A stretch of 64,000 bases of DNA from Mesorhabditis belari. Its lineage: Eukaryota > Nematoda > Chromadorea > Rhabditida > Rhabditidae. This document shows, piece by piece, positions 31,376 to 45,300 of the stretch. Both the position numbers and the translations under genes were made by a program. The DNA is taken from the NCBI GenBank assembly GCA_958450365.1, contig CAUEEP010000725.1, positions 1,822,501-1,886,500 on the forward strand, written 5' to 3'. The notes under the pieces are model-generated. The model did no database searches and was not told where the DNA came from. It saw only the letters and a program-made list of their open reading frames with translations. Numbering within the stretch: the stretch's first letter is position 1; the number at the start of each line of letters is the position of its first letter.

Positions 31376-33383
31376 ATTTCAAAATTAATCTCTGGTTCAG
31401 ACCTCAGACAGTCTGGAAGTATTTTGCAAAGAGGGGAAAGAAATCAAAGAAAAAAGGGAGATGAGATAAGAGAGGAAATTTAATGACGTAACTGGGGAAA
31501 GTGGTTATTAACATTTTGAATAGAGTCAACCGTTTTGTTCAACGTAGTTAAACTCAAGCAAATCCGGTTAAAAATAACAAATCTAACTAGTCAATTGCTA
31601 GAGTCAATTGCTAGGCTGATTATTCTTTGCTTTGTACTTTAACTCATTTTAATTGCCAAGGGTACGCTAGAGTGATCAAAACGATAAAGAAATCCTTAGA
31701 TTAACATTCAAAAACGTTCCTATTGGGTTGATGAATTGAAAACTGCGGGACTTTGAACTTAAAATTTATTCAACATAAAACCATCAATTCATTCCAACTA
31801 ATTTCCATTATTATTGACGACTTCTGCCCATTTTACAGGCAATTTGCGGATTCCTCTTTCGTAGTAGGATTTTCGTTTTGAATCGACAAACTTTTCGAGC
31901 CAATTTTTTGACTGCTTCTTCCGAATCGAAGTGTGCTCCCGCATGCTCCGGAATCAATAGTAATCAGAAGGGGCAAGGTCCGGAATGTATGGGGAATGCG
32001 TCAAAAGTTCCCAAACAAGGCTGTTTATTTTAGAGCCAGTCAGTTTTGCAACATGAGGGCGCGCGTTGTCGTGGAGGAGAACGATCTTTGACTTGAAGGG
32101 CCTATTCTTCTTTAGGGATTCATTCATCTTTTCCAACTGTTCACTGTATTTGGTTGCATTAAGGGTCGTCTTATGGTCGGCTATGACAATAGACAATACG
32201 ATTTTGGTTTGTGTGTGAGACAAATGTGAGACTCAAAAATGGAGGACTGGAGATGTCAGCTGTCAGCCCAGTTTGAGCACTTTCTTCAAAAGAAACCCAT
32301 TTTGGTGTCAATAGAAAAGTTGTAGAGAATCAAAAATTAGGCTTATAGCCAAATTTGCAAAAAGATACACTTAGTAGTTTCGCTTAAAATGAAAGTTTTG
32401 TGAAAATTTAGCATTTCTTTTGTGTAAATTTGACATTTCTTGAAAACGAGTTTTTGAATCGTTCTGAAAATTAGGATATAAGCTTGATTTTTGATTCTCT
32501 ACAACTTTTCCATTAACACCAAAATGGGTTTCTTTTGAAGAAAGTGCTCAAACTGTCAGATCTGACAATAGCCGGCAGTTTTCAATTCACCAACCCAATA
32601 TTTGTGATAGCCGATTGGATAGCAAGATTGACTAACGTTCCGAAAGCTCGACAATTCGATCCAATCAACAAAAAAAATAGTCAGAATCGTATTTTAATCA
32701 ATGTTCAAACCAAATTCATTCAGAATTAGGCTCAAAAAAATCAAAAATAAATCAAAAACAATCAAGAATCAATCTAAAAGATCGGATTTTTCTGTTTCCT
32801 TGAGAAATCCAGCTGTTTTCCGGCGCTTTTTCAGTCCAAACGCAAGATTTTCGATTCGAATGGCGGCGATTCCTTGTTTTTATCTCATTCTTATCACCTT
32901 TTCTTCTCAAAAAACCTGTTTTTATTCTATCAAAAAGAATCTTTCCAACAACGATTTATCAAGCTTTACAAAGCCTTACAGCAAGCTTTACAAAAAGAGA
33001 AAGAAAGAGAATTGTAAGAGATGTACAAAGAAAGATTTCTTTCATAAATGACGCTTAAGAATATGGCATAATTTTCGAGGTTTTAAGGGTAAAATTCTTT
33101 CTAGAAATATTAATAGAAATAATAGAAATATAGTTTTGCAATTTCCCGTTTCTTTTTTCGACTTTTTCCACTAAAAACACCGGTTATTGTAAGTAGGAAA
33201 AAAAAGTATTTTAAAAAGCAAAAAATTCAACTGAATGTTTTAAAGATTTTAAAGATTTTAAAGATAAAATTTCTAACGAATCAACTAAATTGAAAAGGAC
33301 GAAATTGAGAAATTCGATCTTTACCATCAGATACGACAAATTTCAAATGTACAAATGTATGAATGTACATAAAATTCCCGACT
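31376..33383. other. Intergenic stretch downstream of the Smad4 gene
   Basis: Apart from mariner copy B (31723-32600), nothing supported. The ORF at 32701-33051 is lysine/serine-rich, AT-driven and without recognisable features. Confidence 0.55.
31723..32600 (-). mobile_element. Mariner-type element, copy B
   Basis: TA-flanked ends TTGGGTTGATGAATTGAAAA and TTTTCAATTCACCAACCCAA. The minus strand keeps a mariner transposase piece ([34 protein letters not shown], then [10 protein letters not shown]) with the second and third catalytic Asp regions, but no N-terminal domain. The shared inner foldback (about 32270-32560) is present. Same family as 5079, 34659 and 40690. Confidence 0.92.
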
Positions 33384-36300
33384 TTAATCATCTCTTGAAT
33401 CGACGACCATCCCCGGCTCGTGCATGATCTGATCGAGGAGTTCGAGAGCTCTGGAAAATGATTGCTTGGAGATTTCCAGGCTAGCTATGAGGCTTACATT
33501 TATGTAAATTTAAATCTAACAGCTATGAGTCTTGCATTGAGCCTACTCAACTCTAAATAGGTATTAAAGTTACAATATTTTCTATGCTTCTAAGTATTCT
33601 TGTCCGGTAACGAAGAAGGGTAAATCTAACAGGGTTTTTCCGAAAATCAGTTTCCGAGCCAAGCCTGCCTGGTTTATGTACTTGTCCTACTTAACTCTGG
33701 TGACTGGACAAGTCTCTGGACCCGCTAATAGTTTAGCCTGGATCTGGTTGCTTGCCTGGTTGCTTGCAAGACTTAGGTCCCGGTTGGAACATCAATGGCG
33801 TAAGCCAAACCAGGCCAGGACCCGGGTTCACAATCTCGACTAGCGTCAAGCGGCTAGTGGCTAGCAATCTAGTGATTTACATCTAGCGGCTAGTATCTAG
33901 CGATTTTGGGGTGTCTCGGGAAAAGCGCTCAAAAGTATAATCAACTTCAATAAAAAAAATGCTAAGATGCTAAAAAATGATAGATTAGACTCTGGAGAAT
34001 TCGAAAATCAGGTTATCTTCAAAAATTTCCCTCAAAAAGTGTATCAGATGTCCGAATTTCGTAAAATGATGACTGTTACGGGCGTAGTCGGTTACATACC
34101 CTGGCAAAGTTTTAGGAAAATCGGGGAGGATCGATTTTTCGATCCATGTGGTCCCCATCTGAAAAATTCGTTAGTCTTGCCTTTCGTCGACTAGCAAAAA
34201 TCGCTAGATTTTGATTGTGGACCCGACTAGCAAGTTGGGGCAGCCACGAAGTCGATCGAGGACCCGACTAGCGACGAAAATCTAACGACTAGTGATTTTT
34301 CGCTAGATCTAGCAAATTGTGGATCCGGGGCAAGGTCAGAGCCCAGATTTAGACCTGGTTCGTTTCAGACTCTAGATTTTGATCTGACCTTGTTGCTTTA
34401 AGAAGTGTTTTTAATCATATCTACTCGGATTTTGAAGTATACAAACAATACAGTAAAGCTTGTTTACCTATTGAGCGAAACCTCGATCCAGCAAGGTGTC
34501 TCGGTGATCGTCTTTCGTGGATAATCCGGTCCCCATCCTTTGATGAAAGAAACACGAACGAGACATGGATGACGAAAATCGTCAACACCAATGTTGTTAA
34601 ACTGTAATTGAATCGGTAAAACAGTAATTGAATAGCTAAAACTGCAATTAAATAGCTATTGGGTTGGTGAATTGAAAACTGCCGGACTTTGAACTAAAAT
34701 TTATTCAACATAAAACCATCAATTCATTCCAAATAATTTCCATTATTATTGACGACTTCTGCCCATTTTACAGGCAATTTGCGGATTCCTCTTTCGTAGT
34801 AGGATTTTGGTTTTCAATCGAAAAACTTTTCGAGACTGCTTCTTCCGAAACTGCTTCCAATTTTTGCGAGACTGCTTCCAATTGCGAGACTGCTTCCGAG
34901 AATGCTTCCAATTTTTGACTGCTTCTTCCGAATCGAAGTGTTCTCCCGAAAGCTCATTACTCATGGTCCGGAATAAATAGTAATCAGAAGGGGCAAGGTC
35001 CGGACTGTATGGGGGATGTGCCAAAGGTTTATTTTAGAGCGAGTCAGTTTTGAGCAACATGAGGGCGCGCGTCGTCGTGGAGGAGAACGATCTTTGACTT
35101 GAAGGGCCTATTCTTCTTTAGGGATCCATTCATCTTTTCCAACTGTTCACTGTATTTGGTTGCATTAAGGGTCGTCTTATGGTCGGCTATGACAAGAGAC
35201 AATCCGATTTTGGTTTGTGTGTGAGACAAGTGTGAGACTCAAAAATGGAGGACTGGAGATGTCAGCTGTCAGCCCAGTTTGAGCACTTTCTTCAAAAGAA
35301 ACCCATTTTGGTGTTAATAGAAAAGTTGTAGAGAATCAAAAATTAGGCTTATAGCCAAATTTCCAAAAAGATACACTTAATAGTTTCGCTTAAAATGAAA
35401 GTTTTGTGAAAATTCGTAAATTTGGCATTTCTTGAAAACCAGTTTTTGAATCGTTCTGAAAATTTGGATATAAGCTTGATTTTTGATTCTCTACAACATT
35501 TCCATTGACACCAAAATGGGTTTCTTTTGAAGAAAGTGCTCAAACTTTCACATATGACAATAGCCGACAGTTTTCAATTCACGAACCTAATAGTTGAGAT
35601 AATCTAATATTAATAATTATCTAATAATCTAAAAGCAGTTGATGTAATAACATAAAGTCAAGAAATTCAACCAAGAAGAAAGTGCTCAAACTGTCACATA
35701 GGACAATAGTTTTCAATTCATCAACCCAATAAATTTTTGCAATCATGACTCACTTCATCATCACTTGTCATCTCAGTGCTTGTTCCAGGCATTTGTTGCA
35801 TTTGTTCTTTCTGCTGGCGTTTCAATAGTTGATATGAAGCCTGATTTTTCAGCTGATGATGGCATTGACGGAGGTCGAACACCTGAAAATGTTGATTGTA
35901 ATGTGAAATTGAATTGTGAAATTTTCAATTTACTCACAAGCCAACCTGTGCAAAGTTCTAGTTAGTTAAACCAGCAATAAGTCTGACTATTGGTTACCGT
36001 ATTGAAAAATGCGCACTATTGCTTACTGCTTTACCTTGAGAATTGCTCCAGGATAGATTTTGTGCACAGCATCTCCACCACTCCTTCCACTCTCACGATC
36101 CAAATAGAAAGAGGTGACAAAAACGGGTTGTTTCCCCAAACATTCCATCCAAACATCTCCGTTTTCTTTTACTGACATTCGAATGCCTTCACCGATGAAT
36201 TGCCTAAAATTGGATATTCTAGAAAGCTTTGATTCAAGCTCGTTTACCTGCATTTAATTGACGCTTCTTTTCGGTGAATGTTCGTCAGACGACCAAGCGA

Positions 36301-39300
36301 GAATTTTGTTGAATCTTGACAATCAAAGAAACCATCAATGTAGATCGTGTTTGTAGTAACCTAAACTTGCATTTATCGTTGCATTTATCGTTTAAAAAGT
36401 CTAATTTTTGTCTAAACTAGGCCAGGCTGAGTAATCCAACTGAGGCCAGGCTTAGTAATCCAACTTTGGGCCAGGCTTAGTAATCCAACTGAGGCCAGGC
36501 TTAGCAATCCAACTGAGGCCAGGCTTAGTAGTCCAACTGAGGCCAGGCTTAGCAATCCAACTGAGGCCAGGCTTAGTAGTCCAACTGAGACCAGGCTTAG
36601 TAATCCAACTGAGACCAGGCTTAGTAATCCAACTAGCCACTTGGAACATCTTGATACAAATCAAAAGAGTCTTCAGTCTTTGCACTGACTCCTTTTTGAT
36701 AGATTAGTTCCCAAGCTCACCCTAAGTGTTATATAAAATCTTGAAGCCCTTAATCTTGGCTACATTTATCTACTAAGTCTCCCGATTGGAGATCTACAAC
36801 TTATTTTACAAGCTCTTGAATCAGTACTAGTTGATCGCCATTTACTATTGCCATTTTTGGTTTTTCATTTTCAGATTCTCATTATAGCTCCCAATTTCAA
36901 CCCTAATCTGCTAAGTATTATTTAAAATATTAAAGCTCTTAACCTTGGCTACATTTATATATTAAAGGTTTCCCGATTGAAGATGTACAACTGATTTTAC
37001 AAGCTCTTGAATGAGTTGATCCCTCTCCAAATGAGTTGTTCCCTCTGGCAAACACTTGACTCCTTAGCAAAGTGCCGAGTATTATATAGAAAAATAAAGC
37101 TCTTAATCTTGGCTACATTTATATATTAAAGGTTTCCCGATTGGAGATATATAACTCATTTTACAAGCCTTTAAATGAGCACAAGTTGGTCCCACACTAC
37201 CATTTTTGGCGATTTTCATTATAATAAATTGTTAGAAAAAGGTTTTCGATATTTATTTTATGTTAAAATATTATTTAACATCATTTAATAACACTAAGAA
37301 CTGTTTTTGACCGGACTGTCTTACTCAAATTTGATTTGAAGTCAAGTTCCATTGGAAAGAAGTGAAAATTGGGTATTTTTTGATGTTTAGTTTATATATG
37401 CTTCTTTTTATATTAACTGTTGCTTTGTTAGAAATACTTTTTAGACAAAACACCACAAATTTGGCCAAAAGAAACTCCTTCTGATTGAAGAAAATGGCCA
37501 AAAATGGCAGCCAACCAGATCAACTCATTCAAGGGCTTGTAAAATGAGTTATATATCTCCAATCGGGAAACTTTTAATACAAAAATGTAGCCAAGATTAA
37601 GGGCTTCAAGGTTTTATATAACACTTAGCAGATTAAGGTTGATCTTGGGAGCTATAATAGCATATAAGAATCGCCAAAAATGGCACTAGTAAATGACGAT
37701 CAACCAGTACTCATTCAAGAGCTTGTAAAATAAGTTGTAGATCTCCAATCGGGAGACCTTTAGTAGATAAATATAGCCAAGATTAAGGGCTTCAATATTT
37801 TATATAACACTTAGCAGATTAAGGTTGATCTTGGGAACTAATCTAACAAGAAGAAGTCGCTGTAAATACTGAAGACTCTGTAGATTTCTATCAGGATGTT
37901 CCAAGTGGCCCAAACGATTGGATTACTAAGCCTGGCCTAGTCTAGGCAAAACTTAGGCTTCTTAAACGATAAATGCACACGTCTCAAGATTAAGGTTGAA
38001 CTTGGGAACTAATCTAACAAGAAGAAGTCGCTGAACAAGCTGTAAACAGTCCTTTACCTGTCTCGTCTCTCCAACAGGCTCCGTTTCCTCGTGATACGTG
38101 ATCGCACACCAATTTTGATTGACTAAATAGGTTTTATTTTATTTGTTTCGAATCGAATTTGAGTAAATGAGTGTTTTGATTTGCGGATTTCTCTTCCCAA
38201 ACGCACATTCAGCCGTCGGTGGTTCGGGCATGCGATTCCTCTCCAAATTCGTGTTCACTGCATGAATGGCTCCATCGGGAAAAATCCGCAGTGGTGGACC
38301 TCCTTTCGAGTTCGGCAGAAATGGTCCCTAAATTGAACTTTGTCATTTTGAAAACGATTCTCTAAACGATTCTTTCACAGTTAAGTTTTGAATGAGTCTT
38401 AAAGTTTTACCTTAAAGCCAACACGAATGTAAGTTCTTTTAGCTCAACTAATAGTTGAAATAGTTGTAAAATAGTTGAAATAGCTCAACTATGCTATTTC
38501 AACTATTTAAAAAGAGTTTCCCCAAACCAAAACCAAGCCAAAAGATACTCTATTTGCATTTCAATTCCCATTGCATTTCAAAAAGTACAAAAAGTACTCT
38601 GAAAGTACAAAATGTACTCTGAAAGTACAAAAAGTACTCTGAAACTCAATAAAAAAAGATTCCATTTCCCTATTTAATGTCAGGTGATTGTTTGTTTTGA
38701 CGAAACCTGAAGAGGTGAAGAAAATCCTTTTGTGGAATGAGTGAGCGATGTATGACGGGGTGAGATTTGGGAAGATGCTGAGATCGACATTGGTGTGTCA
38801 CCTGAAATAAAAATCGTCTTGAGAGTAAAATGTGGATTGGATTTAGTAGTAGTATTAGGTTAGTGCAAGTCTTTAAAATTTTTTCCAAACGTCTTTTAAA
38901 AGCAATGCCGCTATCAACAAAATTTCTATTTGAAATATTAAAAAGTTACATTGTTTCTCTGCAAAATGGCTTTTGAGAAGTACATGAAAGTTTTTGTTTT
39001 TGTGGATATTCAAAGGCGCAAACGCAAGCACCCAAAAGTCGCAATTTGTCGTAGCCGAGCCAAAATCGCAATTTGGACACTTTCTTCAATACGAACCTAT
39101 TTTGATGCTAAAGTAAAAAAGATAGAGCTTATTTGATTACATAAGTCTGTAAAATTTGAAAACGATCCGTTCAGCGATTTTCTTTAAAAGAGCAATTGAA
39201 AATTTGACTTAAAAATGCTTACCAAGTTTTCTTAGAAAGCTTTGAGCTTGAAAGAAAGCTCAAAGCTTTCTTTCAAAAGTCATTTTGTAGAGAATTAGAA

Positions 39301-42300
39301 AAAAAAATAGACCTTTTTAATAGTTTAAGATGCAACGAAGTCATTTCTTTGCAATTAGTTCAATCTTTCAAACTTCTATCGTAAATCTTTGACTCTTTAA
39401 TATTGGGTTGATGCATAATTATCCGGACTTCTTTTTGCGTGCTTGTATCTTTTTTGTTTTGAAAGCTTTTTGTCTATTTCTTTTTTTTAAATATTCGTTA
39501 TTCTTTAGTGAACAAAATGCGTGTCGACAATCATATCCATCTTCGCCATATCATGCTCTACCACTTCGAAAAGGGATGGTCTGCCGCAGAGTCGTTTCGC
39601 GATCTCAAAGAACTGGAGAAGCCCCAACGGACTACCACGTCAATCGATCGCTCAAAAATTGGCAAACAAATAAGATCTACAACGATTTGGATGACTTGAT
39701 AGACGATGTTAAAGCGTGGATTGCCTCCAAAGATCGTTTATTCTTCGCTCGTGGAATCGATCGTCTTCCAAGCAAATGGCAATCAGTTATTGATGTAGGC
39801 GGTGAATATGCTCCAGAATAATCAATTAAACATATTTTTCTAACTATTTATGTTATTTTTTGTTAAATAAAATCATTTATAAAAGAAGTCCGGATAATTA
39901 TGCATCAACCCAATAGCTCTTTAATAGCTCTTTAACTTGTAATACCTCTGTGGCGAATTGCCACTGCTCTGCAGTTAGTCAAAATTCAATACACAAGTTA
40001 AAATACAAAGTTGATGGATAAACTACCGTAATCAGCGACTAGACGATATTCAGTCGTCCGTTTGTCGTAGCTTGTGTACTTAAAAACCCATTATTTAAGC
40101 TTTGTCTTGAGTCAGTTGTGTGCTCGTTTTTCTATTCATCCCTTTTTTTCACACGCAATTGTTGAAGTAATTGTGATAGTGCCAGGTTGCTCCAGTTTGA
40201 GCGAAGTTTGCCCTAATAAGGGAAAGTTTTGATAAAGATTTGGTTCCTTTTCTCTACACGTTTGGTTCCTTTTCTCTACAGATTTGGTTCCTTTTCTCTA
40301 CACGCTAGGTTCCTTTTCTCTATTGTGCGTTTTCAAGACATCTACCATTAAACCACACCGAGAGACGGTCTCACAAGAAATTATAAAGATCAAAGTATAA
40401 ATATATTTCTTACCACCTCAAAGAAAAACTAGGAATTAAGCTTATTCTTTGAAAAAACTATATCAATCTTACTACCATGAACAGTAAATTTTGATTATAA
40501 CTTAAAAACTAACCATGCAGATCTCTTTGTTGTCCAAAAAAGTTGTTCATTCCGGCAAAGCCACCACCCCGAAAGCCTTCTGAAAGATCAAAGTTATTTG
40601 TCTAAATTAAGTTGTTTCTTGGTTGAATTTCTTGACTTTATGTTATTACACCAACTGCTTTTTTTAAAGCTATTAGATTATCTCAACTATTGGGTTGGTG
40701 AATTGAAAACTGCCGGCTATTGTCATATGTGACAGTTTGAGCACTTTCTTCAAAAGAAACCCATTTTGGTGTCAATGGAAAAGTTGTAGAGAATCGAAAA
40801 TCAAGCTTATATCCAAATTTTCAGAACGATTTAAAAACTGGTTTTCAAGAAATGCCAAATTTACGAATTTTCACAAAACTGGCAACAAAACTTGCATTTT
40901 AAGCAAAACTACTAAGTGTATCTTTTTGGAAATTTGGCTATAAGCCTCATTTTTGATTCTCTACAACTTTTCCATTAACACCAAAATGGGTTTCTTTTGA
41001 AGAAAGTGCTCAAACTGGGCTGACAGCTGACATCTCCAGTCCTCCATTTTTGAGTCTCACACTTGTCTCACACACAAACCAAAATCCTATTACGAAAGAG
41101 GAATCCGCAAATTGCCTGTAAAATGGGCAGAAGTCGTCAATAATAATGGAAATTAGTTGGAATGAATTGATGGTTTTATGTTGAATAAATTTTAGTTCAA
41201 AGTCCGGCAATTTTCAATTCACCAACTCAATATTATTGCTATTGCTCAAATATTGCTCAAAGATTCAATCAACTCACGAATCGACGACGTTGCGGGCATT
41301 GATGCTAATGACATATTTGGACTCATTAAGTGCGATTTTCCTGATCTAAACAAAAAAAATTGATTCTTGTTGAAAATAAAGCTCTTCTAGTATTCTAGAC
41401 ATGGTTTATGGGAAACGGAGATGGAAATTGAGTAGACAGAATGGAAGGAAATTGGTGAAGAGAGATAGAAATGAGAAAACGGGGAAAAGAGAGGGAAAGG
41501 CTGAAAAGCGAGAGGTGAAGAGGGGGAAATAGAGAGAAAAGATCCGTCTGGCCTACAGATTTCTGGATAAGTCGAGCTATTTTTGTGGGATTTTGCTTTT
41601 AATCGCTTCTTAGTTTGGGAATGTTTTTTATCTTCATAAAGTAATCCAAATTTTACACACAGCTGATCACAAAGGTTGACTGATCAACGAAAGGTTATCT
41701 ATAAATCTGAATGCTCGAAAGATTTGTGAAACAATATCAATACTGTCATGTAAACTTCAGTAATCGCAAGTAAAATTGCCATTAATTACAGTAATCTCTA
41801 GTTTATAGTAATTTCTAATTTCTGCAATCGATTTCTAACAAGTATTTCTTAATTTTTGACTAGATTCTATTTATAAAAACAAGTTTTTCCAAAAGAAATC
41901 TGTACTTAAAAAGTGTAAACTTGTCAAAAACTTGTCAAAAATTGAAGAGAAATTGTTAAAAATTGTTCTTTAAACGTATTTAGACTTTAGATTTGTTTCC
42001 TTAATTTTAATTAGACTTTAAAGTAAGGCCTAAGGATTGTTTTATTAACTTTAGAAAGCTTAAAGCTTAAGCTTTACTTTATTAACTTTAAAAAGCTGAA
42101 GGCTTAAGCCTTACTTTATTAACTTTATAAAGCTTAAGTAAAGCTTTTATTTGGCGGTATTTGGATGTCGAGGTAGCTCATTGGTAAATGACCGATGGCT
42201 CATTGGTCGATGTAGCTCATTGGTAAATGACCGATGGCTCATTGGTCGATGTAGCTCATTGGTTTGGCAACTGAGCCAGGTTCGAATCCATGACCCATAA

Positions 42301-45300
42301 AAGACCTTGCTGTGTTCAGCTCTAACCGTAGAAACAACCACTGACTTAAAAACTACATAATGAAGAAAAGTGGGTAAAGAAATAGATCAAAAAAAAAGTG
42401 TTCCAGACTCTAGACTTATCCCTTTCCCCATTCCCCTCCAATTGACCTGTCTGTGCACTTTCTCTTCCCCCTTTTCCCCTCAGCCGTTTTCCCGTAAAGC
42501 CATTTTTCTCGGTCATTCATCATCCCCTAGTCAATATATCTAAATAAATTGGTTTAGTCTAGCCAAAACAAAAGCCATTTTTCTATATCTAAACAAATTC
42601 ATTTTGTCTAGCCAAAATAAAACCAATTTCATTTGTTTATTAAACTGAAAAGTCGAATTTTCGACTTACGACCTAATTATTTTTTCAACAGGTGAAATTT
42701 TGATATACAATCAAAATTTAACTAGTCTTCTACACTTCAAAATAGTTCTTGATCAACTCAGTGCCCAGAACGTTTGAATTGACCCTAATTTTTCATTTTC
42801 TTCAATGCGCTTGAGACGAAATGAATGAAACCAATCAAGGTAGGGAAACAATTTTAAAAAGTACAAGATTTGATTACTATTCCTTTGAATCAAAGCTTCT
42901 AAACCTATTTTTAGAGTTTAGAATTTATTCAGTCAAGCTCAAAAAGATTTTGCCTGAAGAGTCAATGCAAAAATTCAGTCACAATTCCTGAGGGGTGAAT
43001 GCGATTTTTATTTCTTCATCCCCTGGAGTCTACGTCTAATAGACGTCTAAACGTTTATTCAGACATTCAAAATTGACTGAATAGCTTTTTTTATGCTTAA
43101 TCCCATATTTTTTTCAATCGGTCACAAGAGAAGAAGAAAAAGGGTCATAAATCCGTTGTTTGTTTGCTTTGGTAAATAAAAATGTCGCCAAAGCAATAAA
43201 ACAGGCTAGAGAGGATATTTTGAAACAAATTTGATAGTCTGGAGACTTAAGAAGTGAAAAAAGCTCAATAACTGAATCTAGATCTGGTAGCAGCGGTATA
43301 GATCTGGTGTTAATAACTCCTTTAGAATCAGTATGAGATTCAGATTGAGTGTTAGGCTGTCCAGAAAGGCTTTTCATTCCTTTTCGTACTTTCGTTTAAA
43401 ATCAACAAATGCACAACAAACCAAGTTAAAATCAATTAAACTACGATTTCTTTCATTAAAAAGAGGTCAATCCCTTTCTGTAAAATAACATTAAAACGAG
43501 TTTAAAATGTCTTATTTCTGGATTTTTTGAGAGCGTGACGTCGGGTAGTCAAAAATGCGGCTCGATGATGCAATTTAGACACTTTAGCTAAGGAAACCTA
43601 ATTTGGTGTCAATAGATAAAAGATAGAGCACAAAAAGTTTGATATATAGCCAAATTTTCAGAGAAATTCATTCAGCCAATTTCTTCGTAGAGCTGTTTAT
43701 AGATTTTTTTTGCGAAAAACACGTGTTTTCCCTCTCAAATTTGCTTGAAAGTGAGCCGAAATTGACTTAGAAAGATGGGAAATTTAACAATAAACACTTT
43801 TTATTTAAAGGAAACCATAGGTTAATTGGTGAATTTGTTATTTTTCAACGGAAGTACGAAAAGGAAATGAAAAGATTTTCTGGATAGCCATTTTAGAATT
43901 TTAGAAGAGCCATTTTTCAATTGTTGATTGAAAGACAGATAAAAAGTTTGACAAATTTAAGAATTTTACATTTGAACCTTCGAAACGTTAGTTATTTTAT
44001 TGTTTAAATTTAAGAATTTAAGCTTTTCAAGCCTCACTTGTTCGGATCTTCGATAGCAATGACATCATCATCTCCTTTGTCGAGGCAAGCTTTCAATGGA
44101 GCCAAATCAATTCCCATACTGGCTGAAATAGTTACGGCATTAAAATGGATGAGTTACTTATCTACTAATGCTCTATTTATCTTTAAATCTTTTTTTTCCA
44201 AGCCAACCATTCATCGAGAAATTCGGTGAGATTTGCGAGTGTGCCCCGTGAGCGCCAAAGTCGAATGAGCGAGTTGACACCTCGTTGGCACCGCTTTCAC
44301 CACTGAAATTTGCTCATTTGCTCATTGCTCAGATTTTCAGCTAAACTTCTAAGCTTAAAATACAAAATTTCACAAACTTGAGATTGGCCATATCGGTGCT
44401 CATCATTTGGGAAATGGCCGGCGATAGGACTCGCTCGTAATGATGTGGATTCACACAGACCTGAAATCATTTCAAACTAGGGAAAGGCACGAACTCAAGG
44501 TGAGCTTTTGTCTGGACACCCAGTGCACTTTATAGAATCGGGTATGAGGAATTCGAAAGTGAAAACAAAATCAGTCAAATGACTTTCCAGACGTGTAAAA
44601 CTTCAATCGAAAACTTGCTGAGCTCAAGCTGAGCTGAGCTCAAGAGATTTTGCTTCAACAAAACGATTTGCTTTAAAAGGCTTCTTCCTAGCGGTAGAAA
44701 GGTACGTTAGTGGCCTAGTAGATAGCGCAATAGATCAGGGCAATAGATCCGTGCAAAAGATCAGAGTTCGCTCCATGATGCGGCTTTTTGTTTTTGTTTT
44801 TCTGTTGAAACAACTTCTAGGATTTTATAGCTAATTGCATTATGGTTTTTCTTTTAATTTTTTTGATCGTTTTAAAACAAGTTAACAAGAAAGAAAATCG
44901 ATAACAGAACACTTAAATTGAATTGAATTGAAAAAAGCATATTGTGTATCAACTTGAATAACCAATTCCTACTTTGCAAGCCGCCACAATGCAATTAGCT
45001 TTCAGATTTCAGATTTTTCTATAGTTTTTCTATAGTTTCTACTCATTCTATAGTTTTTTTATTTTATAAAGTTCTCATTTTCATTCTATAAAGTTTCCTC
45101 ATTCTATAAAGTGCAGTAAGTGTCCACAAAAGCTCACCTTGAGTTCATGCCTTTCCCTAGTAAGCTTAGAAAGTTTGTCTAAGTTGTTTAAGTTTGGTGA
45201 AAAAGGATATCTGATAGTTGTTCCGAAATTCACAACTCAAACTAGGGTGATCAGCTATAAGTTAACCAAAAACCAACAAAGAGGTCAAGTCTGAAGACAA

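Noticed and set aside
32701..33051. 116-codon Lys/Ser-rich ORF
   Set aside because: Driven by A-rich sequence; no recognisable features or good exon borders.
33967..34194. 75-codon ORF in a Smad4 intron
   Set aside because: Embedded in CTAGCGATTT-type repeats and plus-strand to the gene; no domain or conserved pattern.
38951..39136. 61-codon ORF as a gene
   Set aside because: Lies within a mariner-like fragment also present at 6154.
42160..42305. Functional tRNA gene
   Set aside because: No space for an anticodon arm and repeated A-box; the other tRNA-like sites (14149, 30985, 44700, 46790, 55335) also fail to fold completely.
41400..42560. Foldback formed by purine-rich 41400-41540 and pyrimidine-rich 42420-42490
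   Set aside because: The similarity is compositional only; no extended complementary match found.
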